Assembly (NCBI RefSeq): GCF_001425905.1
Contig: NZ_LMDY01000002.1
Span: 84,499 to 148,498 of the forward strand
Origin: Methylibium sp. Root1272
Lineage (GTDB): Bacteria > Pseudomonadota > Gammaproteobacteria > Burkholderiales > Burkholderiaceae_C
DNA length: 64,000 nt
Direction of reading: 5' to 3'
Below, in pieces: positions 24,877-34,602 of this stretch (position 1 is the stretch's first letter; each line of letters opens with the position of its first letter). The translations under genes and the position numbers were made by a program. The notes beneath the pieces were generated by a model. It was not told the DNA's origin. It made no database searches and saw nothing but the letters and a program-made list of their open reading frames with translations.

Positions 24877-26585
24877 GCGCGCTGCCGCTTGCGGCCACCA
24901 CCACCGGCCGCGGCCGGCGCCGCCGATGTCGCGGCGGCCAGCAACGCCTGCGCGTGGGCCAGGCTGGTGCCGCCGGCCGCGCCGCCGCCCAGCATGCGGG
25001 CGATCTCCTGCACCCGCGCCTCGCCGGTGACCGGGTCGACCTGGCTGCGCGTGCTGCCGCCCTGCGCGGCCTTGCTGACCACGCAGTGGTGGTCGGCGCA
25101 GGCGGCCACCTGCGGCAGGTGGGTCACGCACAGCACCTGCCGGTCGCGGCCCAGGCGGCGCATCAGCTGCCCCACGGCGTCGGCCACGCTGCCGCCGACG
25201 CCGGCGTCGATCTCGTCGAAGATCAGCGTGCCGGTCTCGCCGAGCTCGCTGGTGGTGACGGCGATCGCCAGCGCGATGCGCGACAGCTCGCCGCCCGAGG
25301 CCACCTTGGCCAGCGCGCGCGGCGTGCTGCCGGCGTGCCCGGCCACGCGAAACTCGGCCGCCTCGCGGCCGTGGCGCTGCGGCTCGGCCAACGGCTCCAG
25401 CGCCACCTCGAAGCGCCCGCCCGCCATGCCGAGCTGCTGCATCGCCGTCGTCACCGACGCGGCGAGCCGCGGCGCGGCGGTCTTGCGTTGCGTGCTGACG
25501 GCCTGCGCCGCGGTGTCGTAGGTCTGACGCGTGGTCTTCACCCGGGATTCCAGCGCGTCGAGGTCGGTCGCGGCGTCGAGCCGGGTGAGCTCGTCGCGCC
25601 AGGCCGCCCGCAGCGCCGGCAACTCCTCGGCCGGGCGGCGGAAGCGCCGCGCGAGGCCCATCCACGCCGCCAGCCGCTCGTCGAGCGCCTGCAGGCGCTC
25701 CGGGTCCAGCTCGCCGTGGCGCAGCGTGGCGTGCAGCGTGTGGGCGGCGTCCTGCAACTGGGCCTGAGCGCTCTTCAGCACTTCGAAGGGATCGCGCAGC
25801 GCCGGGTCGTGGTCGAGCACACCTTCGAGCGCACCGATCGCCTGGGCGCTGCGCGCGTCGGCCGAGTCGTCGTCCTCGCTGATTGCGGCCAGCGCCGCCT
25901 GCACCGCGTCGATGATGGCCTGTGCGTGGCTCAGGCGGTGGTGCTCGGCGTTGAGCTCCGGCCATTCGTCGGCGCCCGGCGCGAGCTTGTCGAGTTCGGC
26001 GATCTGCCATTGCAGCCGCTCGCGCTCGCGTTCCAGGTCGGCCTGGCGGCTGCGCGCGTCGGCCAGCTGTTCGCTCGCGCTGCGCCACGCGCTCCAGGCG
26101 GCGGCCAGCGGCGCGGTGTCGATGCCGGCATAGCCGTCGAGCAGGCCGCGCACCGCGTCGGGCCGCGTCAGGCTCTGCCAGGCGTGCTGGCCGTGGATGT
26201 CGACCAGGTGCTCGCCCGCCTCGCGCAGCTGGCCGATGGTGGCCGGGCTGCCGTTGATCCACGCGCGGCTCTTGCCCTGGGCGTCGAGCGTGCGGCGCAG
26301 CAGCAGGCTGTCGTCACCGCCGTCCTCGTCGTTGGCGAAGCCGGCATCGGCCAGCCAGGGCCGCAGCGCGGCCGGCGTGTCGAACTCGGCGCTGATCTCG
26401 GCGCGCGGCGCGCCCTCGCGCACCACGCCGGCGTCGCCGCGGTGGCCGAGCGCGAGCTGCAGCGCATCGACCAGGATGGACTTGCCGGCGCCGGTCTCGC
26501 CGGTGAGCGCGGTGAACCCGGCGTGCAGGTCGAGCTCGAGCGCGGGCACGATGACGAAGTCGCGCAAGGCGATGCGCTTCAGCAT
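24873..26585 (-). CDS. recN: DNA repair protein RecN
   Basis: SMC-like ATPase of 570 residues involved in double-strand break repair. It begins [20 protein letters not shown] and has Walker [24 protein letters not shown]. Long coiled-coil arms follow (for example [19 protein letters not shown]). Near the C-terminus come the ABC signature [16 protein letters not shown] and Walker [22 protein letters not shown]. The last residues are a basic GGGRKRQRA tail. It shares an overlapping junction with rapZ and follows nadK on the same strand, the usual order in this bacterial group. Confidence 0.95.
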   Translation of the reverse strand: MLKRIALRDFVIVPALELDLHAGFTALTGETGAGKSILVDALQLALGHRGDAGVVREGAPRAEISAEFDTPAALRPWLADAGFANDEDGGDDSLLLRRTLDAQGKSRAWINGSPATIGQLREAGEHLVDIHGQHAWQSLTRPDAVRGLLDGYAGIDTAPLAAAWSAWRSASEQLADARSRQADLERERERLQWQIAELDKLAPGADEWPELNAEHHRLSHAQAIIDAVQAALAAISEDDDSADARSAQAIGALEGVLDHDPALRDPFEVLKSAQAQLQDAAHTLHATLRHGELDPERLQALDERLAAWMGLARRFRRPAEELPALRAAWRDELTRLDAATDLDALESRVKTTRQTYDTAAQAVSTQRKTAAPRLAASVTTAMQQLGMAGGRFEVALEPLAEPQRHGREAAEFRVAGHAGSTPRALAKVASGGELSRIALAIAVTTSELGETGTLIFDEIDAGVGGSVADAVGQLMRRLGRDRQVLCVTHLPQVAACADHHCVVSKAAQGGSTRSQVDPVTGEARVQEIARMLGGGAAGGTSLAHAQALLAAATSAAPAAAGGGGRKRQRA

Positions 26586-26614
26586 GGGGTCTTCCTCAGC
26601 GCGCCGCCCACGGC

Positions 26615-27520
26615 TCAGGAGTGCGCGCCGTCGGGCAGCACACCTTCGTTCCAGTGCAGCTTGCGGCGCAGCGTGGCGTAGAAGTTCCAGCCGCGCGGGT
26701 GCAGCACGCGCACGCGGTGCTCGCTGCGGCGCACGCAGATGCGGTCGCCGTGCAGCAGGCTGGCCAGGCTCTGGTGATCGAAGTTCACGCTGGCGTCGCG
26801 GCCGGCCACGATCTCGATGCGCACCTCGCTGTCGTCGGGCAGCACGATGGGGCGGTTGGACAGCGCGTGCGGCGCGATCGGCACCATCAGCCAGCCCGAG
26901 ATGCCCGGGTGCAGGATCGGCCCGCCGGCCGACAGCGCGTAGGCGGTCGAGCCGGTGGGTGACGAGATGATCAGCCCGTCGGCGCGGAAGTTGGCGACGA
27001 ACTGGTCCTGCACGTCGACCCGCAGCTCCACCATGCCGGCGCTGGCGCCGCGGCTCACCACCACGTCGTTGACGGCGAAGGTCTCGTAGATCACGTCGAA
27101 CTCGTCGCCCGACGGCCGCTTGACGCAGCCCTCCAGCATGGTGCGGTGTTCTTCCTCGTAGTCGCCGGCGATCATCGGCGCGATGGTCTCGCGGAACTCG
27201 GCCATCGGGATGTCGGTCATGAAGCCGAGCCGGCCCTGGTTGATGCCGATCATCGGGACGCCGTAGCGCGCCAGCTGCCGTGCGGTGCCGAGCATGGTGC
27301 CGTCGCCGCCGACCACGACCGCCAGGTCGCAGTGCTTGCCGATCTGGGCGGCATCGAGCGCGCCGTAGTCGGGCAGGCCGACGGCCATGGCGGTGGTGGT
27401 GTCGAGCGAGACCTCGAGCCCCTGGTTCGTGAGGAACTCGGCCACGCTCGCGAGCACCTGGCGACTGCCCGGCGCCTGGTATTTGCCGACGAGGGCAGCG
27501 TGACGGAAACGGCTCGCCAT
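26615..27520 (-). CDS. nadK: NAD kinase
   Basis: Phosphorylates NAD to NADP. The protein has 301 residues and shows the catalytic [11 protein letters not shown] motif, [12 protein letters not shown], the conserved [17 protein letters not shown] loop, and [11 protein letters not shown]. The ATG at 27520 gives the standard N-terminus ([11 protein letters not shown]); the frame is open 20 codons further but enters the hrcA promoter region. It is divergent from hrcA and runs into recN, a conserved betaproteobacterial arrangement. Confidence 0.95.
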   Translation of the reverse strand: MASRFRHAALVGKYQAPGSRQVLASVAEFLTNQGLEVSLDTTTAMAVGLPDYGALDAAQIGKHCDLAVVVGGDGTMLGTARQLARYGVPMIGINQGRLGFMTDIPMAEFRETIAPMIAGDYEEEHRTMLEGCVKRPSGDEFDVIYETFAVNDVVVSRGASAGMVELRVDVQDQFVANFRADGLIISSPTGSTAYALSAGGPILHPGISGWLMVPIAPHALSNRPIVLPDDSEVRIEIVAGRDASVNFDHQSLASLLHGDRICVRRSEHRVRVLHPRGWNFYATLRRKLHWNEGVLPDGAHS

Positions 27521-27606
27521 GGTGAGAGAAATTACACCACAGCCATTCGACGCGGCGCGCGCGTCTCGACATGCCCGCAAAACCGCGCCCTACAATGATT
27601 TCCACC

Positions 27607-28635
27607 ATGCTCGACGAACGTGCCAAGACCCTGTTGAAGACGCTGGTCGAGCGCTATATCGCCGATGGGCAGCCGGTGGGGTCGCGCACGCTCTCGCGCG
27701 CCTCCGGTCTGGAACTGAGCCCGGCCACCATCCGCAACGTGATGGCCGACCTGGAAGAGCTGGGCCTGATCGCCAGCCCGCACACCAGTGCCGGGCGCAT
27801 CCCCACGGCGCGCGGCTACCGGTTGTTCGTCGACACCATGCTCACCGCGCGCCCGCTCGACATGACGCGCAGCGAGCCGGGCCTGGCCGCCGCGCACGAG
27901 CAGCTGCAGCCCGACCAGCCGCAGCGCGTGATCGCGCATGCCGCGCAGGTGCTGTCCAACCTGTCGCAGTTCGTCGGCGTGGTCACCGCACCGCGCAAGG
28001 CCGGCGTGTTCCACCACATCGAGTTCATGCGACTGGGCGAGCGGCGCGTGCTGGTGATCCTGGTCTCGCCCGACGGCGACGTGCAGAACCGCGTGATCTT
28101 CACCGCGCGCGACCACAGCCCGTCCGAGCTGGTGGAGGCCAGCAACTTCATCAACGCGCACTACAGCGGCCTCAGCATCGAGGCGGTGCGCGAGCGGCTC
28201 AAGACCGAGATCGACGCGCTGCGCGGCGAGATCTCGCTGCTGATGCAGGCGGCGGTGCAGTTCGGCAGCGAAGCCGCCGGCGGCGAGAGCGAGCAGGTGG
28301 TGGTGTCGGGCGAGCGCAACCTGCTGACGATGCAGGATTTCTCCAGCGACATGGGCTCGCTGCGCAAGCTGTTCGACCTGTTCGAGCAGAAGACCCAGCT
28401 GATGCGCCTGCTCGACGTGAGCAGCCGCGCCGAGGGCGTGCGCATCTACATCGGCGGCGAGAGCCAGATCGTGCCGTTCGAGGAGCTGTCGGTGGTGTCG
28501 GCGCCGTACGAGGTGGACGGCAAGATCGTCGGCACGCTGGGCGTCATCGGCCCCACGCGCATGGCCTACGACCGCATGATCCAGATCGTCGACATCACCT
28601 CGCGGCTGGTGACCCAGGCGTTGAGCCAGAAGTAG
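27607..28635 (+). CDS. hrcA: Heat-inducible transcription repressor HrcA
   Basis: Repressor of class I heat-shock genes that binds the CIRCE element and needs GroEL for activity. The protein has 342 residues. The N-terminal winged helix reads [30 protein letters not shown], then [31 protein letters not shown]. The inserted dimerising domain and the C-terminal GAF-like domain ([24 protein letters not shown]) are complete. The ATG at 27607 matches the family start. A TACAAT sequence at 27591-27596 lies only 10 bases before it, so an mRNA starting there would be almost leaderless; an upstream promoter is also possible. No CIRCE repeat is seen next to it. Confidence 0.94.
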   Translation: MLDERAKTLLKTLVERYIADGQPVGSRTLSRASGLELSPATIRNVMADLEELGLIASPHTSAGRIPTARGYRLFVDTMLTARPLDMTRSEPGLAAAHEQLQPDQPQRVIAHAAQVLSNLSQFVGVVTAPRKAGVFHHIEFMRLGERRVLVILVSPDGDVQNRVIFTARDHSPSELVEASNFINAHYSGLSIEAVRERLKTEIDALRGEISLLMQAAVQFGSEAAGGESEQVVVSGERNLLTMQDFSSDMGSLRKLFDLFEQKTQLMRLLDVSSRAEGVRIYIGGESQIVPFEELSVVSAPYEVDGKIVGTLGVIGPTRMAYDRMIQIVDITSRLVTQALSQK

Positions 28636-28642
28636 CTCCGGG

Positions 28643-28688
28643 CTCCCTCTCCCTCTCCCGCTCTGCGGGAGAGGGCCGGGGTGAGGGT
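28643..28688. repeat. Palindromic repeat, copy 2, between convergent hrcA and fumC
   Basis: Arms CCCTCTCCCGC (28651-28661) and GCGGGAGAGGG (28665-28675) around a TCT loop, followed by CCGGGGTGAGGGT. It fills the 72-base gap between the hrcA and fumC stops and could work as a bidirectional transcription stop. The core is identical to copy 1 inside uvrA. Confidence 0.88.
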
Positions 28689-28707
28689 CCGGTCTCCGTC
28701 TGAGGGC

Positions 28708-30117
<1,410 letters not shown>

Positions 30118-30237
30118 GGCGTGCCTCCGGATCGCAGGGCCTGGGCCATGGTAGCGATGCCTACAATCCGCGCTGGTGCCGGGTCGATTGCCTTCCGCGA
30201 AGCAAGCACTTCGTGGAGTGTCGTGGTCCCGAGCGAG

Positions 30238-30314
30238 GGGCCGTTAGCTCAGTTGGTTAGAGCAGAGGACTCATAATCCTTTGGTCGTTGGTTCAAGTCC
30301 AACACGGCCTACCA
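30238..30314 (+). tRNA. tRNA with CAU anticodon (Ile2 or elongator Met)
   Basis: A 77-base cloverleaf with encoded CCA. The acceptor stem GGGCCGT (30238-30244) pairs with ACGGCCT (30304-30310), closing with a G1-U72 wobble. The D-arm is GCTCAGTTGGTTAGAGC, the anticodon CAT is at 30272-30274 in loop CTCATAA, and the T-arm is TTGGTTCAAGTCCAA. It is not an initiator tRNA, because it lacks the GGG/CCC anticodon stem and has a paired first base. The acceptor pairs C4-G69 and C5-G68 and the TTTGGTCG-type variable region resemble the lysidine-modified isoleucine tRNA of E. coli more than its elongator tRNA-Met, so tRNA-Ile2 is favoured but not proven. A TACAAT box at 30162-30167 may be its -10 element. 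Confidence 0.9.
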
Positions 30315-30446
30315 AACATATCAATAAGTTGGCCTCTCGGCCCCGACATCGTCCGCTGCGCGGCTGACCTCGCTCGACGTGCCGGCGCGGTGGTTGGATG
30401 CCGCCACTGCACGTTACTTGGCTAAGACGATAATTGCACTTAATGT

Positions 30447-30490
30447 GATTTAGCCAGTAATTTGCATAAACTGGCTAAATCCATTAAAGT
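30447..30490 (+). promoter_or_regulatory. Operator-promoter of the hipBA-like operon
   Basis: A perfect 12-base inverted repeat, GATTTAGCCAGT (30447-30458) and ACTGGCTAAATC (30470-30481), with an 11-base A/T-rich spacer. A promoter TTGCAT (30462-30467), 17 bases, then TAAAGT (30485-30490) overlaps the right arm. Extra half-sites resembling TTGGCTAA lie at 30418 and GTGGCTT at 30489. It starts 64 bases before the antitoxin gene and fits autorepression by a HipB-like protein. Confidence 0.78.
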
Positions 30491-30510
30491 GGCTTGACTG
30501 GACTCGATCC

Positions 30511-30882
30511 ATGAACTACCCGCTGCGCCTACCGGACCAGCTGAGGCCCCATCTCCGGGCTTTGCGCAAGCGCCATGGCCTGACGCAGGCCCAGCTGGGG
30601 GCGCTGGTCGGCGTCAAGCAGGCGCGCATCGCGGAAATCGAGGCGAACCCCGGCGCCGTGAGTCTGGATCAGCTGACCCGGGTGCTGGCCGCACTGGGGG
30701 GCACGCTCCACCTGCATGCGGCCGAAGCCACGCAGCCAGCGGCGGGTGCCGATGCGCCGAAGCCGCGCGGCGCGAAGCCGACCGCCAAGACGCCCGCGAA
30801 GGGGCGCACGGCCGCTAAGCCGGCCAGGTCTGAACCCGCGCGAGTCGCCGTCGTCATCCCCGCCAAGAAGGGGACCTGGTGA
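30511..30882 (+). CDS. hipB: HipB-like antitoxin, Xre-family DNA-binding protein
   Basis: Protein of 123 residues. Residues 14-70 form an Xre helix-turn-helix (LRALRKRHGLTQAQLGALVGVKQARIAEIE, then LDQLTRVLAALGG). The C-terminal half is a basic, Ala/Pro/Lys-rich tail (KPRGAKPTAKTPAKGRTAAK), longer than in E. coli HipB and probably disordered until bound. The hipA-like gene starts inside its stop codon (GTGA), so the pair is translationally coupled. The inverted repeat upstream is its likely binding site. The symbol is given by homology and operon context. Confidence 0.88.
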   Translation: MNYPLRLPDQLRPHLRALRKRHGLTQAQLGALVGVKQARIAEIEANPGAVSLDQLTRVLAALGGTLHLHAAEATQPAAGADAPKPRGAKPTAKTPAKGRTAAKPARSEPARVAVVIPAKKGTW

Positions 30883-32204
30883 CCACGGCACTGAACGCCT
30901 GGATGAACGGTGAGCTCGTCGGCACCTGGACCGTCGATCGTGCCACGCACGCCTTCACCTACGCCGCCAGCTGGATCGCCTCACCGAAGGTGCGCTCGCT
31001 GTCGCTGTCACTGCCGGTCACCGCGTCGTGCGAGGTGCGCGGCGACGTCGTCGCGCATTACTTCGACAACCTGCTGCCCGACAACGACCGCATCCGCGAA
31101 CGCCTGAGCCGCCGCTTCGGCACCCAGGGCACCGACGCCTTCTCGCTGTTGGAGGCGATCGGGCGCGACTGTGTCGGTGCCGTGCAGCTACTGCCGCAAG
31201 ACACCGAACCGATCGGATGGAGCCGCGTTGACTGCGCGCCGCTGAGCGAACGGCAGATCGCAGAGATACTGCGCGCCGTTCCTGGCCACGCCGGGCCCGG
31301 CGCGCCGCTGCAGGACGACGACCTGTTCCGCATCTCGATCGCTGGCGCGCAGGAGAAGACGGCGTTCACGCGCTACAAGGGCCGCTGGTGCCGGCCGCAT
31401 GGCGCCACGCCGACCACGCACATCTTCAAGCTGCCGCTCGGCCTGGTGGGCGGGTCACGTCGCGTCGACCTGTCCGACTCAGTGCAGAACGAATGGGTCT
31501 GTGCGCAGATCGTCGCAGAGCTCGGGCTGCCGGTGGCGCCGACAAAGATGGCCAGGTTCGGCGACGAGGACGTGCTCGTCGTCGAGCGCTTCGATCGCGC
31601 GTGGATGGACGGTGGCACCTGGATCGCCAGGCTGCCGCAGGAGGACTTCTGCCAGGCGCTCGGTGTGCCGCCCCGGCTCAAGTACGAGGCCGACGGCGGA
31701 CCGGGGATGGCGAAGTGCCTGCAGCTGCTGGCCGGCAGCGCCGACCCGCAACAGGACCGGCTGGCGTTCCAGCTGACCCAGCTGGCCTTCTGGCTGATGG
31801 CCGCGACCGATGGCCATGCCAAGAACTACTCTATCTTCCTGCAGCCCGGCGACAGCTACGTGATGACGCCGCTGTACGACATCCTGTCGATGTGGCCGTA
31901 CTTCGGCACGAGCCCCAACCGGTTCAACCGAAGACAGGCTGGTCTCGCGATGGCAATGCGCGCCAAGAACGCGCACTACAAGCTCGAGACGATCCAGCCA
32001 CGCCACTGGCACCAGCTGGCGATGAAGCACGGCGGGCCAGCCGTCTGGGAAGCCATTCAGTCGCTGGTCGAACGCGTCGAGCCCGCGTTGGCGGCGGTGG
32101 AGAAGAGGCTGCCGAAGGGCTTCCCGGGCCGCACCTGGGAGGCCATCGCCACCGGGATGTGCGCCGAGGCCAGGCGGTTCAGAGAGGGTGCCCCAGAGGC
32201 CTGA
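30879..32204 (+). CDS. hipA: HipA-family serine/threonine kinase toxin
   Basis: Kinase-fold toxin of 441 residues. E. coli HipA phosphorylates glutamyl-tRNA synthetase and induces persistence. The N-terminal subdomain (residues 1-105) has HAFTYAASWIASPKVRSLSLSLP and the HYFDNLLPDNDRIRERL motif. The kinase part has the ATP loop SIAGAQEKTAF and THIFKLPLG with the ATP lysine. The catalytic and metal segments are TDGHAKNYSIFL and PLYDILSM, both intact. It starts with GTG overlapping the antitoxin stop. Its location just after a tRNA gene suggests acquisition, although codon use matches the neighbours. Confidence 0.9.
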   Translation: MTTALNAWMNGELVGTWTVDRATHAFTYAASWIASPKVRSLSLSLPVTASCEVRGDVVAHYFDNLLPDNDRIRERLSRRFGTQGTDAFSLLEAIGRDCVGAVQLLPQDTEPIGWSRVDCAPLSERQIAEILRAVPGHAGPGAPLQDDDLFRISIAGAQEKTAFTRYKGRWCRPHGATPTTHIFKLPLGLVGGSRRVDLSDSVQNEWVCAQIVAELGLPVAPTKMARFGDEDVLVVERFDRAWMDGGTWIARLPQEDFCQALGVPPRLKYEADGGPGMAKCLQLLAGSADPQQDRLAFQLTQLAFWLMAATDGHAKNYSIFLQPGDSYVMTPLYDILSMWPYFGTSPNRFNRRQAGLAMAMRAKNAHYKLETIQPRHWHQLAMKHGGPAVWEAIQSLVERVEPALAAVEKRLPKGFPGRTWEAIATGMCAEARRFREGAPEA

Positions 32205-32222
32205 TTGCGGGCTTCCTCGGCG

Positions 32223-32239
32223 AGCGTGCTCAGCACGCT
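32223..32239. terminator. Hairpin between convergent hipA and the GGDEF-EAL gene
   Basis: Eight-base arms AGCGTGCT and AGCACGCT around a single C, 18 bases after the hipA stop. A second small stem, CCGGTT/AACCGG, lies at 32272-32291. Neither has a U-tract. They sit in the 136-base gap between two convergent genes and may stop transcription from either side. Confidence 0.4.
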
Positions 32240-32340
32240 TGGTGGCCGACGGCGTTCTACGAGTCCCCCAGCCGGTTGTTCTTGGAACCGGTGGAGTTCG
32301 GTGGCGTTCCGGGCCGGGACGAAGGCCCCGCGGATATCGC

Positions 32341-34395
32341 TCACGCCGCCGTCGCCCGCAGCCCCTCTTCCAGCCCCTGCAGCTCGCCGGCCGGCACCGG
32401 CCGCCCGAACAGGTAGCCCTGGCCCAGGATGCAGCCCATGCGCAGCAGGCGCGTGGCGTCGGCTTCGGTCTCGATGCCCTCGGCAACGGTGGGCACGCCC
32501 AGGCTGCGCGACAGGCCGATGATGGCGTCCACCACCTTGGCGCTCTGCGGCCGCTCGCGCAGCGTGTGCACGAACGAGCGGTCGATCTTGATCTTGTCGA
32601 AGTCCAGTTCCGCCAGGTAGGCGAGGCTGGAGTGGCCGGTGCCGAAATCGTCGAGCGTGACGGTGAAGCCCGCCTGCTTCAGGTCGCGCATCACGCGGCG
32701 TGCCGCGGAGGTGTCGCGCACCAGTGCGGTCTCGGTCAACTCCACGTCCAGCCGTGCCGGCGGCACGCCGTGCTCGGCCAGCAGGGCCAGCAATTGCGGC
32801 ACCAGGGTCTCGTCCTGGATCTGCTGCGGCGCCACGTTCACCGACACGCGCCAGTGCGCTGGTAGCGCCGGCAGCTCGGCGAAGGCGCTGCGCAGCACCG
32901 CCAGCGTCAACGCGCCGATCAGGCCCGCGTCCTCGGCCAGCGCGATGAACTGCGCCGGCGGCAGCAGCCCGCGTTGCGGGTGCTGCCACCGCGCCAGCAG
33001 CTCCACCGACTGCACGCGGCGGCTGGTCAGCTCGACGATGGGCTGGAAGTACGCCACGAACTCGCCGCGGTGGAGGCCGTCCCGCATGGCCTGTTCCAGC
33101 GCGGCACGTTCGGCCACCAGCTCGTCGAGGCCGACGTTGTAGAAGCTCAGGCCGCCGCGGCTCTCGGCCTTGGCGCGGTAGAGCGCCGAGTCGGCCTTGC
33201 GCAGCAGCTCGTCGGCATCGCGGCCGTCTTCCGGGAAGCGGGCGATGCCGACCGTCGCGCCGATGGCCACGCTGAGCGGTCCGATCTGGATCGGCTCGCT
33301 CATCGCGCGCACCACGCGTTCGGCCAGATGATGGGCCGCCGACGGCTGCACGTCGTCGTCGACGAGCACGACGAACTCGTCGCCGCCGTAGCGCGCGCAG
33401 GTCTCGCCGCCGCGCAGGATCTGGCTCAGGCGCCGCGCCACTTCCTTCAGCACGCGGTCGCCGATCAGGTGGCCGTGGCGGTCGTTGATCGGCTTGAAGC
33501 GGTCCAGGTCGATCATCAGCACGGCGAGGTTCATGCCGGAGCGCTCGGCCCGGGCCATGGCCGCGGCCATCTCGTCGTGCAGTGCTGCGCGGTTGGGCAG
33601 GCCGGTGAGCAGGTCGCTCGCCGCCAGGTGCTTCACGCGCTGCTCGGCATGCAGGAATCGCGTGCGCGAGCCGGCCAGCCGGCGCCAGAGAAAGGCCCCG
33701 AGCAGTCCGCCGCACACCAGCAGGCCCGCGCCGAAGAGCGCATTGCGGCGCCGCAGCGCGTTGATCTCGTCCCCGGCGGCGGCCACCGTGGCTTCGCTGA
33801 AGTCGGCGATGGCCTGCTGCAGCAGGCCGGATTGTTCGCGATAGCGATCGCCCTCGAAGATCTTGCGCGCGATGTCGGCCGCGCCCACGGTCACCGCCTC
33901 GAAGGCCGATTCGCGCATGTCTTCCAGTTCGGCCGTCGCGCTGCGGGTCTCGGTGTCGAAGCGCTCGATGGCGTGGGCCGGGGCCAGGCCCCGGGCCTCG
34001 GCCTGCAGTCGCTCGAACTCGAGCCGCTGGTTGTCGAAGCGCTCCACCCACCGCTGCTGGCCGGTGATCACGGCCATCTGCGCGGCCGTCGTCCGCTCCA
34101 GGTCCACCAGGCGCATGGCTCCGGCCACGCGCAGCGCCTCGGCGTGGCGGCGGGCGGCGGCCTGCTCGGCCGTGCTGGACATCCAGCGCTCGCCGATCAG
34201 CATGGCGAGCAGGATCGCCGCACCCACCAGCACCAGCCCCAGCGCACGGCGGGCCTCGCCCATCGCCTGCCCGACGATCGACGCCGTCGGCAGCAGGTTG
34301 CCCGACGCATCGCCCGCCTCGGCCGCTGCTCGCGGGTCTCGTCGATCCGCGGCCGGGGCGTTGGCGGCGATCAGGGCATGGCGGCGGCGAGGCAT
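32341..34395 (-). CDS. Membrane GGDEF-EAL protein (cyclic di-GMP turnover)
   Basis: Protein of 684 residues anchored by two helices (GLVLVGAAILLAMLIGERW and LFGAGLLVCGGLLGAFLW) flanking a helical periplasmic domain of about 150 residues. The GGDEF domain has ASDLLTGLPNRAALHDE and an intact active site RYGGDEFVVL. The EAL domain follows with VELLARWQHP, DDFGTGHSSLAYL, KIDRSFV and VAEGIET. The EAL motif itself reads ELL; the catalytic glutamate and the DDFGTG loop are kept, so phosphodiesterase activity remains plausible. The start at 34395 (ATG) is preferred to a TTG eight codons earlier. No input domain of known ligand is recognisable. Confidence 0.86.
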   Translation of the reverse strand: MPRRRHALIAANAPAADRRDPRAAAEAGDASGNLLPTASIVGQAMGEARRALGLVLVGAAILLAMLIGERWMSSTAEQAAARRHAEALRVAGAMRLVDLERTTAAQMAVITGQQRWVERFDNQRLEFERLQAEARGLAPAHAIERFDTETRSATAELEDMRESAFEAVTVGAADIARKIFEGDRYREQSGLLQQAIADFSEATVAAAGDEINALRRRNALFGAGLLVCGGLLGAFLWRRLAGSRTRFLHAEQRVKHLAASDLLTGLPNRAALHDEMAAAMARAERSGMNLAVLMIDLDRFKPINDRHGHLIGDRVLKEVARRLSQILRGGETCARYGGDEFVVLVDDDVQPSAAHHLAERVVRAMSEPIQIGPLSVAIGATVGIARFPEDGRDADELLRKADSALYRAKAESRGGLSFYNVGLDELVAERAALEQAMRDGLHRGEFVAYFQPIVELTSRRVQSVELLARWQHPQRGLLPPAQFIALAEDAGLIGALTLAVLRSAFAELPALPAHWRVSVNVAPQQIQDETLVPQLLALLAEHGVPPARLDVELTETALVRDTSAARRVMRDLKQAGFTVTLDDFGTGHSSLAYLAELDFDKIKIDRSFVHTLRERPQSAKVVDAIIGLSRSLGVPTVAEGIETEADATRLLRMGCILGQGYLFGRPVPAGELQGLEEGLRATAA

Positions 34396-34507
34396 GGGCG
34401 TGGCGGGAACAAGTAACAAATCACCGTAACCAGAACGGTCTCACCGGCAACATCGGCCGAATGTAGCCCGCCTTGAATGCCGCCTGGCCGGCCCGCGCGT
34501 CGAATAC

Positions 34508-34576
34508 CCAATACCGGTGCGGTATGAGTCACGCGGCGCAAAGGTATTGGACGCCTCGACGCGCCGATTCCTAAAC
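34508..34576 (+). promoter_or_regulatory. BenM/CatM-type LysR site and promoter of the meta-pathway operon
   Basis: ATAC-N7-GTAT at 34511-34525 (ATACCGGTGCGGTAT), which also satisfies the LysR T-N11-A rule. The overlapping CCAATACC (34508-34515) is matched by GGTATTGG at 34543-34550. A promoter TTGGAC (34547-34552), 18 bases, CTAAAC (34571-34576) would start transcription near 34583. That places the main site centred at about -65 and the second half-site on the -35 box, the classical geometry for LysR activation. Confidence 0.65.
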
Positions 34577-34602
34577 TGGCTTCAACGACATCGAGGAACG
34601 CC

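Noticed and set aside
30315-30510. Attachment-site duplication of the tRNA 3' end
   Set aside because: I could not find a second copy of the tRNA 3' sequence within the window, and no integrase gene is present.
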